From assembly GCA_002401765.2 (NCBI GenBank), contig NVTY02000086.1, positions 33,631 to 97,630 on the forward strand: DNA of 64,000 bases. The letters run 5' to 3'. Shown piece after piece: positions 36,618-45,884 of the stretch. Under the pieces are notes generated by a model. It worked only from the letters and a program-made list of their open reading frames with translations. It searched no databases and was not told the origin of the DNA. The number at the start of each line of letters is the position of its first letter. Within the stretch, counting starts at the first letter, position 1. A program made the translations under genes and the position numbers. The DNA comes from Thiotrichaceae bacterium (GTDB taxonomy: Bacteria; Pseudomonadota; Gammaproteobacteria; SZUA-140).

Positions 36618-38624
36618 ATGAGTAACGTAAATATTAGGAGAGCCGTAGAAAACATCAGGTCTGGCACTAATGTTTATACGCCTCTTGTTGAGGTGATTGT
36701 AAACGCCATTCAAGCTATCGAAAGTAACGCCCAAAGTGATGGAGAGATAACGATAGTTGTAAAACGATCCACCCAAATGGAAATGGAGGATTCGTTACCT
36801 GCTGTTGAAGATTTTGAGGTTAGGGATAATGGCATTGGCTTCAACGAAGCTAATAGGGAGTCTTTTGATACCCTCTACTCTGACCAGAAAATTAGTGAAG
36901 GGGGCAAGGGGTTTGGTCGCTTTACCTGCCTAAAATATTTTGACGATTTGAGGATAGAAAGTGTCTTTGAGGATAGCGGAAAGTTTCAAAAACGTAGCTT
37001 TTCTATGGGAAAGTCTAACGACATCATTGTAAATGAAAATATTGATGAAACAGATGAAGTAAACACAGGAACAGTTGTCTACTTGGATAGGTACAAAAAT
37101 GATAAGTCTTTTGACAAGAAGCTGGTCACTATTTCTAGGAAGTTGGTCGAGAAACTTTTGCCGTATTTTATTACTGATGATTATTCCTGTCCCAAGATAG
37201 AAATTGTAGAAGCTGACAATAGCAACCCCATAATTTTGAATGACTATGTAAGTAACGAAATTTCAGGTGCTATACAGGAAATGGCCATTGATGATAAAGA
37301 GTTTGTTTTAGGTAGAAAACCTAATGAGCATGATTTCAACGTCAGAGTGTTCAAATTTTATTCGCCCAAAAGCCAGTCAAGCAAAGTTAGCCTTGTAGCG
37401 CATAAGCGCGAGGTGACAGAGACATCTATCCATAACTATATCCCTGAGTTCATCGATGAGTTTTATGATAAAAATCCTGAGGGTGACGCTTCCAGTGGCA
37501 GAAACTACATCATAAAAGCATATGTTTTCGGTGATTACCTAGATACTCATGTTGCGTATGAGCGGAGTGGTTTTGAGTTTCCGAAGGATAGTAATTTATA
37601 TTCTGATGTGGCTCAGAATGAAATTGAAGTTAAAGCCTCTGAAATAGCCAAGCAAGCCGTAGGCGAGGATATAACTGCCCGCCAAGAAAAGAAAGTTGAG
37701 CGTATTAAATCCTATGTAGATGAGGAAGCTCCTTGGCATCGCGATATACTCAAGGATATTGACCTTTCAACAATGCCCTACAACCCGTCCTCCGAAGAGA
37801 TAGAGGCGCGGTTACAGAAGGAAAAGCACGAGCAGGAAGTATCAATAAGACGAGAAGTCACTGCCTTGCTAGAAGATAGTAATACCGACAATCTTAAAGA
37901 GAACGTAGGAGAGATCGTTAGTAAAATATCTGAAAATGGAAAAAATGATCTGACGCACTATATTGCATCAAGGCGACATGTTTTAAATATTTTTAGAAAA
38001 AGTCTAGAACTTGACCCTGATGGGAAATATTCATCGGAAGGGGTGGTTCACGATATTATTTTCCCCCGCCACGGTGACACTGAAAAAACGCCTTTCTCGG
38101 ATCACAATTTATGGATAATTGACGAGCGTTTAAATTTCACCAACTATGTATCTTCCGATAACCCTTTGAATGGTGGTAACTCGGAACGCCCTGATTTATT
38201 AGCTTATGATAAAAGAGTGCTATTCAGGGGCGATAATGAAGCCAGTAATCCCGTTACTATATTTGAATTTAAAAAACTCCAGAGAGATAATTTTGTTAAT
38301 CCGTCATCTAAAGAAGACCCTGTTCAGCAAATCGTTCGATATGTAAACAGCATTAAGGAGGGAGATTTTAAAACTCCCCAAGGACGAAAAATGTTAGTAG
38401 CAGAAAACACACCTTTCTATGGGTATGTTGTTTGTGACCTGACAAAAAAAGTTGAAAAATGGCTCAAGACAGAAAAGAATTTTAAACCGATGCCTGATTC
38501 GCTCGGATGGTTTTGGTGGCATGAAAATATAAATTTATATGTAGAGGTTATCAGTTGGGACAAAACTCTTAAAGATGCTGATATGAGGAACAAAATATTC
38601 TTCCATAAACTTGGGATTGCGTAG
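36618..38624 (+). CDS. GHKL-type ATPase with C-terminal PD-(D/E)XK-like nuclease domain
   Basis: 668 residues. The N-terminal third is a GHKL/HATPase domain: EVIVNAIQAIESNA (N-box near residue 28), RDNGIGFNEANRESF (G1 box near 70) and SEGGKGFGRFTCLKYF (G2 near 95), as in MutL, Hsp90 and MORC proteins. A middle helical region (RQEKKVERIKSY, LQKEKHEQEVSIRREVTALL) may be coiled coil. The C-terminal part has ERPDLLAYDKRVLFRG then TIFEFKKLQRD near residue 547, an arrangement that fits PD-(D/E)XK nucleases. RBS GGAAAGGAA. It closes the island cluster. I know GHKL proteins in bacterial defence loci, but not this fusion by name. Confidence 0.8.
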   Translation: MSNVNIRRAVENIRSGTNVYTPLVEVIVNAIQAIESNAQSDGEITIVVKRSTQMEMEDSLPAVEDFEVRDNGIGFNEANRESFDTLYSDQKISEGGKGFGRFTCLKYFDDLRIESVFEDSGKFQKRSFSMGKSNDIIVNENIDETDEVNTGTVVYLDRYKNDKSFDKKLVTISRKLVEKLLPYFITDDYSCPKIEIVEADNSNPIILNDYVSNEISGAIQEMAIDDKEFVLGRKPNEHDFNVRVFKFYSPKSQSSKVSLVAHKREVTETSIHNYIPEFIDEFYDKNPEGDASSGRNYIIKAYVFGDYLDTHVAYERSGFEFPKDSNLYSDVAQNEIEVKASEIAKQAVGEDITARQEKKVERIKSYVDEEAPWHRDILKDIDLSTMPYNPSSEEIEARLQKEKHEQEVSIRREVTALLEDSNTDNLKENVGEIVSKISENGKNDLTHYIASRRHVLNIFRKSLELDPDGKYSSEGVVHDIIFPRHGDTEKTPFSDHNLWIIDERLNFTNYVSSDNPLNGGNSERPDLLAYDKRVLFRGDNEASNPVTIFEFKKLQRDNFVNPSSKEDPVQQIVRYVNSIKEGDFKTPQGRKMLVAENTPFYGYVVCDLTKKVEKWLKTEKNFKPMPDSLGWFWWHENINLYVEVISWDKTLKDADMRNKIFFHKLGIA

Positions 38625-38634
38625 CGGGAAGCGC

Positions 38635-38670
38635 GTAGGGCAGATTAGCGTAGCGTAATCTGCCGCATGT
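38635..38670 (+). repeat. REP palindrome, left copy
   Basis: 36 bp, GTAGGGCAGATTAGCGTAGC and onward, with an internal palindrome. It matches the reverse complement of 39041-39076 with three differences, so the two copies flank the RAYT remnant in inverted orientation. Confidence 0.85.
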
Positions 38671-38711
38671 TATACTAGCAACCGACCACTTAGTTAAAGG
38701 ATTAACTAAAA

Positions 38712-39039
38712 ACACCCAATTATCGACGCAATCATCTCGAAGGTGGTTGCTACTTTTTCACGGTCAACCTTCTTGAGCGCAAGCACAACCCCTTGCTTGT
38801 GAGTAATATCGATCTGCTGCGAGAGGTTACAAAGAAAGTCCGACAACGCCATCCTTTATGATGAAGATGACTATGCGGCGTGCATGGACTATTTGCACTA
38901 TAACCCAGTGAAGCACGGCTATGTGGATCGTGTTGGCGATTGGCCTCATTCGACGTTCCACTCCCTGGTGAACAAAGAAATTTATCCAAAGAATTGGGCA
39001 GCATCGGAGTTGACGCTCTCGGTAGGAGAGTCGGTGTAA
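38712..39039 (+). pseudogene. REP-associated tyrosine transposase (RAYT), internally deleted
   Basis: Two pieces of one RAYT are visible in different frames. The first reads PNYRRNHLEGGCYFFTVNLL, then [20 protein letters not shown] (38715-38855), the second [20 protein letters not shown], then [20 protein letters not shown] to the stop at 39037-39039. The roughly 80 central residues, including the HUH motif region (DHLH-type), are missing, and the codon where ATG should be is ACA (38712-38714). RAYTs are domesticated IS200-like transposases that mobilise REP sequences. REP copies lie on both sides. The copy cannot be active. Confidence 0.88.
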
Positions 39040-39040
39040 T

Positions 39041-39076
39041 ACATGCGGCGGATTACGCTTCGCTAATCCGCCCTAC
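39041..39076 (-). repeat. REP palindrome, right copy
   Basis: 36 bp beginning ACATGCGGCGGATTACGC two bases after the RAYT stop. It is the inverted partner of the copy at 38635-38670 (33 of 36 bases). Confidence 0.85.
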
Positions 39077-39144
39077 AAAACCAGCGTAAATCATTAATTT
39101 AGCGTTAATAAAAGTAATACAGTTGTGGCTTGTACCCACCCACC

Positions 39145-39825
39145 TCATTTTAACAACGTCTTCCTATAAACATCTGTAATCCCAACCCCATCCCAAACAT
39201 ACGATAGATGCGCCCCTTGTTTTGGAATGCTCACCGCTGGTGGGCGCAGTGCCGCGATGCACTCCCCACCAGCATCTCTAACAGAACGATAAACAATGCC
39301 CCATGAGTGGATCGTTTTCATCGCTTGCCCAAAGGCTTGGCCTGCCGTCCAGTCATCTGGGTCGTGCAGGTGCTCAAAACTACCACCCCGAACATCATGC
39401 ATCGGTTTGATGACTTTACCAATGTACACCCGCATGGAGATCTCTCCGGCATCTTCATTGGTATAAGAAAGAAAGCGGGCGCGGTGGTATTGGGTCTCTT
39501 CAATCGCCGTTTCAACTGTTTTACTGGCGTAGTAGATACCGTAGCTGCCATCGCTAAAACGGCTAGGGCTGTCCACGCTGGCGTGGGTAAATGCCGCCAT
39601 CACGGGCGAGGCACCGGGGCCGGTGATACGATCTTCTGCCGGAACCAGTGCAATGTCGCCTGCTTCATCGCGCAGTCTGTCATTGGTGAGTGATTCGAGG
39701 TGGTAGAGTTCATCCATTAACTCTGGATCAACGAGCTGTTCAAAAAAATTGATGGGTGGATATTCGGAAGAGATAACCCGGTATTGGTGTGACCAGTCGA
39801 GTTCCGTGACTGGTGGGTGATTCAC
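39145..39825 (-). CDS. RES-domain toxin
   Basis: 226 residues. The RES signature residues are seen: HQYRVISSEYPP, SRFSDGSYGIYYASKTVETAIEETQYHR and GIVYRSVRDAGGE. RES toxins degrade NAD+ (phosphorolysis) or modify nucleotide enzymes by ADP-ribosylation. The GTG start follows the antitoxin stop with no gap (TAA then GTG), so the pair is translated together. It is a little longer than the 150-180 residues common for RES, with extra N-terminal sequence. I cannot tell which reaction it performs. Confidence 0.9.
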   Translation of the reverse strand: MNHPPVTELDWSHQYRVISSEYPPINFFEQLVDPELMDELYHLESLTNDRLRDEAGDIALVPAEDRITGPGASPVMAAFTHASVDSPSRFSDGSYGIYYASKTVETAIEETQYHRARFLSYTNEDAGEISMRVYIGKVIKPMHDVRGGSFEHLHDPDDWTAGQAFGQAMKTIHSWGIVYRSVRDAGGECIAALRPPAVSIPKQGAHLSYVWDGVGITDVYRKTLLK

Positions 39826-40227
39826 TTACAGCCCTCGCTGCGCATCAAGATAGCGCCGCACATCGGCCAGGTCGACAATGCTGCCAGCGAGCATCCTTTC
39901 TAGTGCACTCTGATTATTAAATGCGGGCGCGGCATTGGGTTGTCGCACCCATTCATCTGCGGCTCGAGGGGAGGGGAGCAGTATGTTTAGGGCCTTGTAA
40001 ATACCGAGCAGGTAGCTGATGCGCTCCAGTGCATCCCGGCTCATACGGGCAGCAGATTTTTCGGCCTTCCATTTATAGAAGGTTGATTCGGGCGGCGCCC
40101 CTAGCAGAGTGCGTTCTTCGGCAACAGAGAGTTTCCAGTGGGCAGACAAGTTGAAGAATGCCTGCAAGGCGGCACTGGCCACTCGTTTTGGGTCATGCTG
40201 AGTTTGGTGTTGGGCTGCTGTTACCAT
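39826..40227 (-). CDS. Xre/MbcA/ParS antitoxin (DUF2384-type)
   Basis: 133 residues. An N-terminal Xre-like HTH (LSVAEERTLLGAPPESTFYKWK) is followed by the MbcA/ParS/Xre toxin-binding region (LERISYLLGIYKALNILLPS, then EWVRQPNAAPAFNNQSALERMLAGSIVDLADVRRYLD). This pairs with RES toxins and usually autoregulates the operon. It precedes the RES gene with 0 bp between. The start at 40227 lies in a likely operator region. Confidence 0.93.
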   Translation of the reverse strand: MVTAAQHQTQHDPKRVASAALQAFFNLSAHWKLSVAEERTLLGAPPESTFYKWKAEKSAARMSRDALERISYLLGIYKALNILLPSPRAADEWVRQPNAAPAFNNQSALERMLAGSIVDLADVRRYLDAQRGL

Positions 40228-40414
40228 TAATAACGCCTCCGGTCGTAGAGTGTATCGGCATTATACTCCATAGCTAGAGGTCTTTCGAGTTTTAGAAGAT
40301 GCGCGATCTCGGTGGAGAGGCGTGATAGCCGGTCAATTATGTAAGTTAAAGCAACATAATTAGCAGAGCGCTTTCACTTCCGTCTAGAGCCCCCAGTCCT
40401 CTGGCGAGAGAAAA

Positions 40415-41341
40415 CTAAAGCGTACTACGCGCTGCCAGCTCACGCGCCAGTGTCTCAATGTGCTGTGTGTTCTCTAAACGACGCTGCCAGTGCGGCGGAA
40501 TCGCTTCACTGCCGAGATAGGCACCGGCCATGGCGCCGACCATCGCGCCCATCGTACCGCGATCTCCACCCTGCGATACCACACACAATACACACTCAAC
40601 AAAGGTGTGTGGGTGGGTCAAAAAACAGAACAGTGCAAAGGCCATCGATTCATTAACGGACGATTGTGTGCCCAGTTCTTTGGCGGCTTCTTCAACTGTG
40701 GCATGTGCTGCCACCAGCTTTAATACTTGCCGTAGTTTCTCTTTAAGGCAGGGGGTCTCTGCAAAGTCAACCAGGCGAGCACCGTAGACCTGCGGTGCAA
40801 AGGGGCGCTGGCTATTAAGGTGCAGTGACATCGCGACCGCTTTAGCGAGTACCGCCGCACCATCAATTCCAACGGGATGGGCATGGGTGATTTCGGCGGC
40901 CTTTTTAGCCATGTTATAGAGTTCAGGTGAGCGGTGAAAATAGAGCCCTAGCGGCGCAACGCGCATTGCAGCGCCATTGCCAAATGAGCCACTACCATCA
41001 CATAGGCGCAACGCGGCAGCCGTGTAGTCAATCGCTTCATTTTCGACGATATTAAAAACACTAGAGGTGACGACGCCATAATTACGCCACGGCTCCTCTT
41101 TGTGGTATTTACGAAACTTGTCACCCAACAGCTGTTGATCAATTGAGCCCTGGCTAACTAATAGCTCTGCTGTCGCGAGCGACATCACGGTGTCATCGGT
41201 GTAGCAGAGTTCATTGTCACCATTGATAAACGCCAGCAGATCCTCTCGGTCAGTGATCTCAAGTGCGCGCTCGCCAATCGCATCGCCCAGTGCGCTGCCG
41301 ATCATGGTGCCCATAAAACGTGTGTGTAAATCAATCGCCAT
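40415..41341 (-). CDS. ADP-ribosylglycohydrolase family protein
   Basis: 308 residues. The N-terminal metal site is CYTDDTVMSLATAELL and the fold blocks GTMIGSALGDAIGE, GNGAAMRVAPLGLY and AAEITHAHPVGIDG match the family, which removes ADP-ribose from proteins or nucleic acids. The second metal site should be GGDTDTxG but reads GGDRGTMGAM here, losing one aspartate, so activity may be changed. It lies 188 bp upstream of the antitoxin on the same strand; whether it counters the RES toxin is unknown. Confidence 0.85.
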   Translation of the reverse strand: MAIDLHTRFMGTMIGSALGDAIGERALEITDREDLLAFINGDNELCYTDDTVMSLATAELLVSQGSIDQQLLGDKFRKYHKEEPWRNYGVVTSSVFNIVENEAIDYTAAALRLCDGSGSFGNGAAMRVAPLGLYFHRSPELYNMAKKAAEITHAHPVGIDGAAVLAKAVAMSLHLNSQRPFAPQVYGARLVDFAETPCLKEKLRQVLKLVAAHATVEEAAKELGTQSSVNESMAFALFCFLTHPHTFVECVLCVVSQGGDRGTMGAMVGAMAGAYLGSEAIPPHWQRRLENTQHIETLARELAARSTL

Positions 41342-41460
41342 CAGTTACCCAGTATTGCTAAGAAATCGTCGAAAAAAGAGATTATACCTGTTTGTCAGCC
41401 GCGTTGGTTGTTTAGCAACAAAGCGAAGGGATATGATGTGGCTAGGAATTATTGAGGAAG

Positions 41461-42291
41461 ATGCCATTGACCACTTTTTTATTGATCATTACCGCAGCAG
41501 TAGCACTCTACCTGCTGTTTATTGCATACCTCTATCTGGTGCAGGCACGTCATATCTACTGTCCAACAGCGGAAATTGCCACTACACCTGATAAACACGG
41601 GCTCAAGTTTGAGTCCGTCAATTTCGAGAGTAGCGATGGCCTGATGTTGCACGGCTGGTTTGTACCTCGGCCCTCTATCGATGCTGAAAAAGAGCGTGTG
41701 GTGCTCTTTTTTCACGGCAATACCGGTAATATCTCCGATTGCATCACGACTCTGGAGATGTTTCACCACCTCGGGCTAGCGACCTTTATCTTTGATTACC
41801 GCGGTTATGGTCAGAGTCAGGGCAGCCCGACCGAACAGGGAACCTATGATGATGCCGAAGCGGCGTGGGCCTATTTGCTACGTGATCGCGGCATCAAACC
41901 CGAAGATGTAGTGGTACTTGGGCGCTCACTCGGGGCCGCCATTGCATCGGCACAGGCGGCACGCCACCCGCCAGGGGCACTGGTGATCGAGTCAACATTT
42001 ACCTCAGCGCCAGAATTGGCGGCCGAGATGTTTCGCATTTTTCCTGCGCGCCTGATGAGTCGTTTCAAATATAGCGTCAGGGACAATGTTGCGAACATTC
42101 ACTGCCCAATATTAATCGTACATAGCAATGACGATGACGTGATCCCCTTTCATCATGGTACACGGCTCTATGAGGCTGCCAATGAGCCTAAGACCTTTAT
42201 GGAGATTAGCGGCGAACACGCACAAGGATTTCATACCTCAGGGCCGCAATATCTCGATGGCTTAAAACAGTTTCTGAAGGGGGCGCTTTAA
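41461..42291 (+). CDS. Membrane-anchored alpha/beta hydrolase (BEM46-like)
   Basis: 276 residues. A single N-terminal membrane segment (FLLIITAAVALYLLFIAYLY) anchors an alpha/beta hydrolase: oxyanion loop FFHGNTGNIS, nucleophile elbow VLGRSLGAAIA, and a later acid in SNDDDVIPF and His in GEHAQGFHTSG. Substrate is not known. I start at the ATG at 41461 behind GAGGAAG; an in-frame TTG at 41452 would add three residues. Convergent with MgtC, with 6 bp between stops. Confidence 0.85.
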   Translation: MPLTTFLLIITAAVALYLLFIAYLYLVQARHIYCPTAEIATTPDKHGLKFESVNFESSDGLMLHGWFVPRPSIDAEKERVVLFFHGNTGNISDCITTLEMFHHLGLATFIFDYRGYGQSQGSPTEQGTYDDAEAAWAYLLRDRGIKPEDVVVLGRSLGAAIASAQAARHPPGALVIESTFTSAPELAAEMFRIFPARLMSRFKYSVRDNVANIHCPILIVHSNDDDVIPFHHGTRLYEAANEPKTFMEISGEHAQGFHTSGPQYLDGLKQFLKGAL

Positions 42292-42297
42292 CACCCA

Positions 42298-42990
42298 TTA
42301 ATCTCCCGTTGGCACCAACGTAAACTCTAGTACGCTCTCCATATTGGTTAGGGTTTCGGTGAGCCTCTTGAAGTTTGTGGTATCAATCGCATCAATCGTC
42401 ATTTGGTATTGAAAGATCTTTCCTTCTCGCTCGAGTTGATAACTTAGCTTTGCACTATTAATCGTATGTTCACTGATCAACGCCCTTAAATCATCCTCAG
42501 GCATAATCTCATGGCGTGGAAAGCGCACCACTAACTGGCCATAGTGTACCGATGGGATCACCCGCTCAACCCAACGAAAGAGAGACAGAATGCCAAGGGT
42601 AATCATGGTTGCGAGGAAACCGGCATAATAAAGCCCCATGCCGATCACGACACCAATCGACGCGGTCATCCAGATTGATGCGGCGGTGGTTAGGCCGCGC
42701 ACTGATAAGCGTTCTTTGAAAATAACACCGGCGCCAAGAAAGCCGATACCGGTCATAATCCCCTGTGCCATTCGGGTGGGGTCGACGCGAATCGTTTCAA
42801 TCGGGGCGTGCTGCACCAGGTCCCACTGAAAAACACCCAGTACCATTAACAATGCAGCGGAAACGCAGACTAGGGTATGTGTACGAAAACCAGCGGGGCG
42901 ACCATGATGTGAACGTTCAAGACCAATCAATCCGCCTGCGAGGGCCGCTAGAAATAACCTAACGGTGGTGACTACTAATTCGTTTTCCAT
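42298..42990 (-). CDS. MgtC/SapB family membrane protein
   Basis: 230 residues with about five N-terminal helices and a soluble C-terminal ACT-like part. The MgtC block is intact: RLFLAALAGGLIGLERSHHG, AGFRTHTLVCVSAALLM, MTGIGFLGAGVIFKER and VRGLTTAASIWMTASIGVVIG. Members are linked to Mg2+ stress and F-ATPase control, but many homologues have unknown roles. The ATG at 42990 follows AGAGCC; an in-frame TTG precedes it. Confidence 0.93.
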   Translation of the reverse strand: MENELVVTTVRLFLAALAGGLIGLERSHHGRPAGFRTHTLVCVSAALLMVLGVFQWDLVQHAPIETIRVDPTRMAQGIMTGIGFLGAGVIFKERLSVRGLTTAASIWMTASIGVVIGMGLYYAGFLATMITLGILSLFRWVERVIPSVHYGQLVVRFPRHEIMPEDDLRALISEHTINSAKLSYQLEREGKIFQYQMTIDAIDTTNFKRLTETLTNMESVLEFTLVPTGD

Positions 42991-43077
42991 CAATGGCTCT
43001 GTTTTGCGCTGCTTCCGTGATTGCTTTACTCTCTTATTGCTTAACGGCAGGCGGTAAACATTTGCTACCTCTTTATC

Positions 43078-44256
43078 TTACTTCGCCTTTTTTTCTGAAT
43101 TAAACAAATTCAAAATCTCGTCCTTTGAGTTCATTGCGTCTTTATAACCAAGCGAAATCAACTCGCGGCAAAAGGCTTTTTCAAACAGTAGATAACTGAC
43201 TAGTGTGGAGCCATGTTTCCCATATGCTCCCACGCCACGCAGTAAAAAACGCAGTGAACGCGGCAGCAGGTGAGAATAACGCCCAGCAATTTCATCAATA
43301 TCACGACTGGGTGAAATACAGAGCACTTCAACCGGGCGTAACGTCACACCACCACGTTCTAATTTTCGTGTTGGAATCAGGCGGATGGTTTTATTGATCC
43401 GTTCGATACGCTCCAGATCAGAATCGAGCCCATCAAGAAAAATACTATTCATCACATGCCCTAGAATATCGGCTATCGGCGGATAGTCGGTAACAGTCTT
43501 GCGCTCATGCGCTGGCGGCTTTGATTCCTGTACGCCAACCACCAACACCCGGTCTGCACCCAGGTGCAGTGCAGAACTCAGCGGTGCGGTCTGACGCATT
43601 GAACCATCGCCAAAATATTCACGATTAAGCTTAATCGCAGAAAATAACAATGGTATCGCCGATGATGCCATTAAATGTGTGATATTAAGTTCTGTCGGGC
43701 AACCCACGCGGCGCTCACGAGACCATGGTTCAATCGAATCCGCACCCTGATAAAAAGTCACCGACTGGCCAGAAGAGTACCCCGAGGCGGTGATCCCTAG
43801 TGCGTGTAGATGGCCATCATCAATCGCCTTCTGAATCTTGCTGTAATCGAAATATTGATTCAATAGGCCAACGAGTGGCTCGCGGTCCAGTAATGAATGG
43901 GGATTATATTTCCCCAGTCCACCCAGCATCATCGCCGCGAGCCAGTGCGCGCCCGTCTTAAAGATGCCCACCGTGTCGGTACGAAAGACCTGCTCCGCTT
44001 CGAAATTTGTCCACACATGGCTGAGGCGCATCACCCCCTGGCGGAAATGGTCGGCGTGAATGGCGAGCGCCGTGGCGTTGATCGAACCGGCCGAGGTGCC
44101 GGTGATCACAGAGAAGGGGCTGCTGGTGCCGTAACTTTTAGGTAACACCCTTGCCACCGCTTTAAGCACGCCAACCTGATAAGCGCCACGTGCACCGCCA
44201 CCGGGCAATACCAGTCCGACACGTGATTCAGGGCTATTTTTTTGTAACCACTTCAT
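43078..44256 (-). CDS. Patatin-like phospholipase
   Basis: 392 residues. The oxyanion loop is VLPGGGARGAYQVGVLKAV, the nucleophile is the serine of TGTSAGSINATAL, and the dyad aspartate is in FGDGSMRQTAPLS (DGS instead of DGG). This is a complete Ser-Asp lipase site. It probably deacylates lipids and may be cytosolic or secreted; no signal peptide is visible. Its ribosome-binding site is weak. Confidence 0.9.
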   Translation of the reverse strand: MKWLQKNSPESRVGLVLPGGGARGAYQVGVLKAVARVLPKSYGTSSPFSVITGTSAGSINATALAIHADHFRQGVMRLSHVWTNFEAEQVFRTDTVGIFKTGAHWLAAMMLGGLGKYNPHSLLDREPLVGLLNQYFDYSKIQKAIDDGHLHALGITASGYSSGQSVTFYQGADSIEPWSRERRVGCPTELNITHLMASSAIPLLFSAIKLNREYFGDGSMRQTAPLSSALHLGADRVLVVGVQESKPPAHERKTVTDYPPIADILGHVMNSIFLDGLDSDLERIERINKTIRLIPTRKLERGGVTLRPVEVLCISPSRDIDEIAGRYSHLLPRSLRFLLRGVGAYGKHGSTLVSYLLFEKAFCRELISLGYKDAMNSKDEILNLFNSEKKAK

Positions 44257-44391
44257 TAATTCGTTGGTCTTTTAGCTATCTCTTGTCATTGCCGATTAAG
44301 GTGATTATTCTATTTTGATCAAAAAGTTATTCGAATAATCCTGATAAAGGCAAGATAACACCGCGGCGCTAAAGGCGCAAAAATAAAGCGC

Positions 44392-45870
44392 TTAATTTTT
44401 CGTCGCTGGGATACCCAATGACGCCCACATGGTGTCAACACGTGCTTTCACGGCCTCATCCATAGTGATTGGCTCACCCCATTCTCGGCTGGTTTCTCCC
44501 TGCCATTTATTGGTCGCATCAAGTCCCATCTTGGAGCCAAGACCTGAGACAGGCGAGGCAAAATCGAGATAGTCGATCGGGGTGTTTTCAATCATGGTGG
44601 TATCACGCGAAGGGTCCATGCGGGTGGTGATGGCCCAGATGACATCTTCCCATTCACGGATATTGATATCATCGTCGGTCACAATCACAAACTTGGTGTA
44701 CATAAACTGACGCAGGAATGACCAGATGCCAAGCATCACCCGCTTGGCATGACCGGGATACTGTTTTTTAATGCTGACAATGGCGAGCCGATACGAGCAC
44801 CCTTCTGGCGGCAGGTAAAAATCGACAATCTCTGGGAACTGCTTTTGCAGGATCGGCACAAAGACCTCATTCAGTGCCACACCGAGCACCGCCGGTTCAT
44901 CCGGCGGGCGCCCGGTGTAGGTGCTGTGGTAGATCGGATCGGTTCGATGGGTAATGCGCTCAATGGTAAAGACAGGGAAGGTATCGACCTCATTGTAGTA
45001 ACCGGTGTGATCGCCAAAGGGGCCTTCCAGTGCCTCTTCCCCTGGCTCAAGATAACCTTCCAGCACATATTCGGCGCTGGCGGGTACTTGAAGGTCACTG
45101 CCGATGCAGCGTGCCACCTCGGTTTTAGAACCGCGCAGCAAACCGGCAAAGGCAAATTCTGAAAGGGTATCCGGTACGGGTGTCACCGCAGCGAGAATGG
45201 TGGCCGGGTCTGCCCCCAATGCGACCGCCACTGGAAAGCGTTCACCGGGATGTGCCTTCTGCCAATCGCGAAAATCAAGCGCGCCACCACGGTGCGAGAG
45301 CCAGCGCATAATCACCTTATTTTTACCCATCACCTGCTGGCGATAGATGCCGATGTTCTGGCGCTCCTTTTCTGGCCCCTTGGTGACGACCAGCGCCCAG
45401 GTGATCAATGGCCCCACATCACCCGGCCAACAGGTCTGCACCGGAATTTTTGACAGATCAACATCATCGCCTTCGATGACATGCTGCTGGCAAGCTGCCT
45501 TTTTAACAAATTTAGGCGCCATGTTGAGCACCTGCTTATAGATAGGCAGCTTTTCCCACGCATCCATTATTCCGGTGGGTGGTTCCGGCTCTTTGAGTGC
45601 CGAGAGCAGTTTGCCTACATCGCGCAATGCGGCTACGGAGTCTTGCCCCATTCCCATCGCTACTCGTTTAGGGGTGCCGAAAAGATTGCCAAGCACGGGC
45701 ACGTCATACCCTTTGGGATTTTCGAATAGCAGTGCAGGGCCGCCCGCCCGCAGGGTACGGTCACAGATCTCAGTCATTTCAAGGTTGGGGTCGACCTCGG
45801 CTTTGATCCGAACCAGTTCGCCATCTTTTTCAAGGCGTGCGATAAAATCACGTAAGTCTTTATACTTCAT
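44392..45870 (-). CDS. ubiD: 4-hydroxy-3-polyprenylbenzoate decarboxylase UbiD
   Basis: 492 residues, as expected. It decarboxylates the ubiquinone precursor using prenylated FMN from UbiX. Sequence marks include [69 protein letters not shown] and [19 protein letters not shown] start at ATG 45870 (MKYKD); an upstream TTG at 45888 lies inside the xthA remnant. ubiX is not nearby. Confidence 0.94.
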   Translation of the reverse strand: MKYKDLRDFIARLEKDGELVRIKAEVDPNLEMTEICDRTLRAGGPALLFENPKGYDVPVLGNLFGTPKRVAMGMGQDSVAALRDVGKLLSALKEPEPPTGIMDAWEKLPIYKQVLNMAPKFVKKAACQQHVIEGDDVDLSKIPVQTCWPGDVGPLITWALVVTKGPEKERQNIGIYRQQVMGKNKVIMRWLSHRGGALDFRDWQKAHPGERFPVAVALGADPATILAAVTPVPDTLSEFAFAGLLRGSKTEVARCIGSDLQVPASAEYVLEGYLEPGEEALEGPFGDHTGYYNEVDTFPVFTIERITHRTDPIYHSTYTGRPPDEPAVLGVALNEVFVPILQKQFPEIVDFYLPPEGCSYRLAIVSIKKQYPGHAKRVMLGIWSFLRQFMYTKFVIVTDDDINIREWEDVIWAITTRMDPSRDTTMIENTPIDYLDFASPVSGLGSKMGLDATNKWQGETSREWGEPITMDEAVKARVDTMWASLGIPATKN

Positions 45871-45884
45871 AGCGGATGTTTTAC

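Noticed and set aside
25142..38624. Naming the island BREX, DISARM or another known system
   Set aside because: Hallmark genes (pglZ, brxC/L, drmABC) are absent, and only the Mod/Res core is certain; the label would be unsupported.
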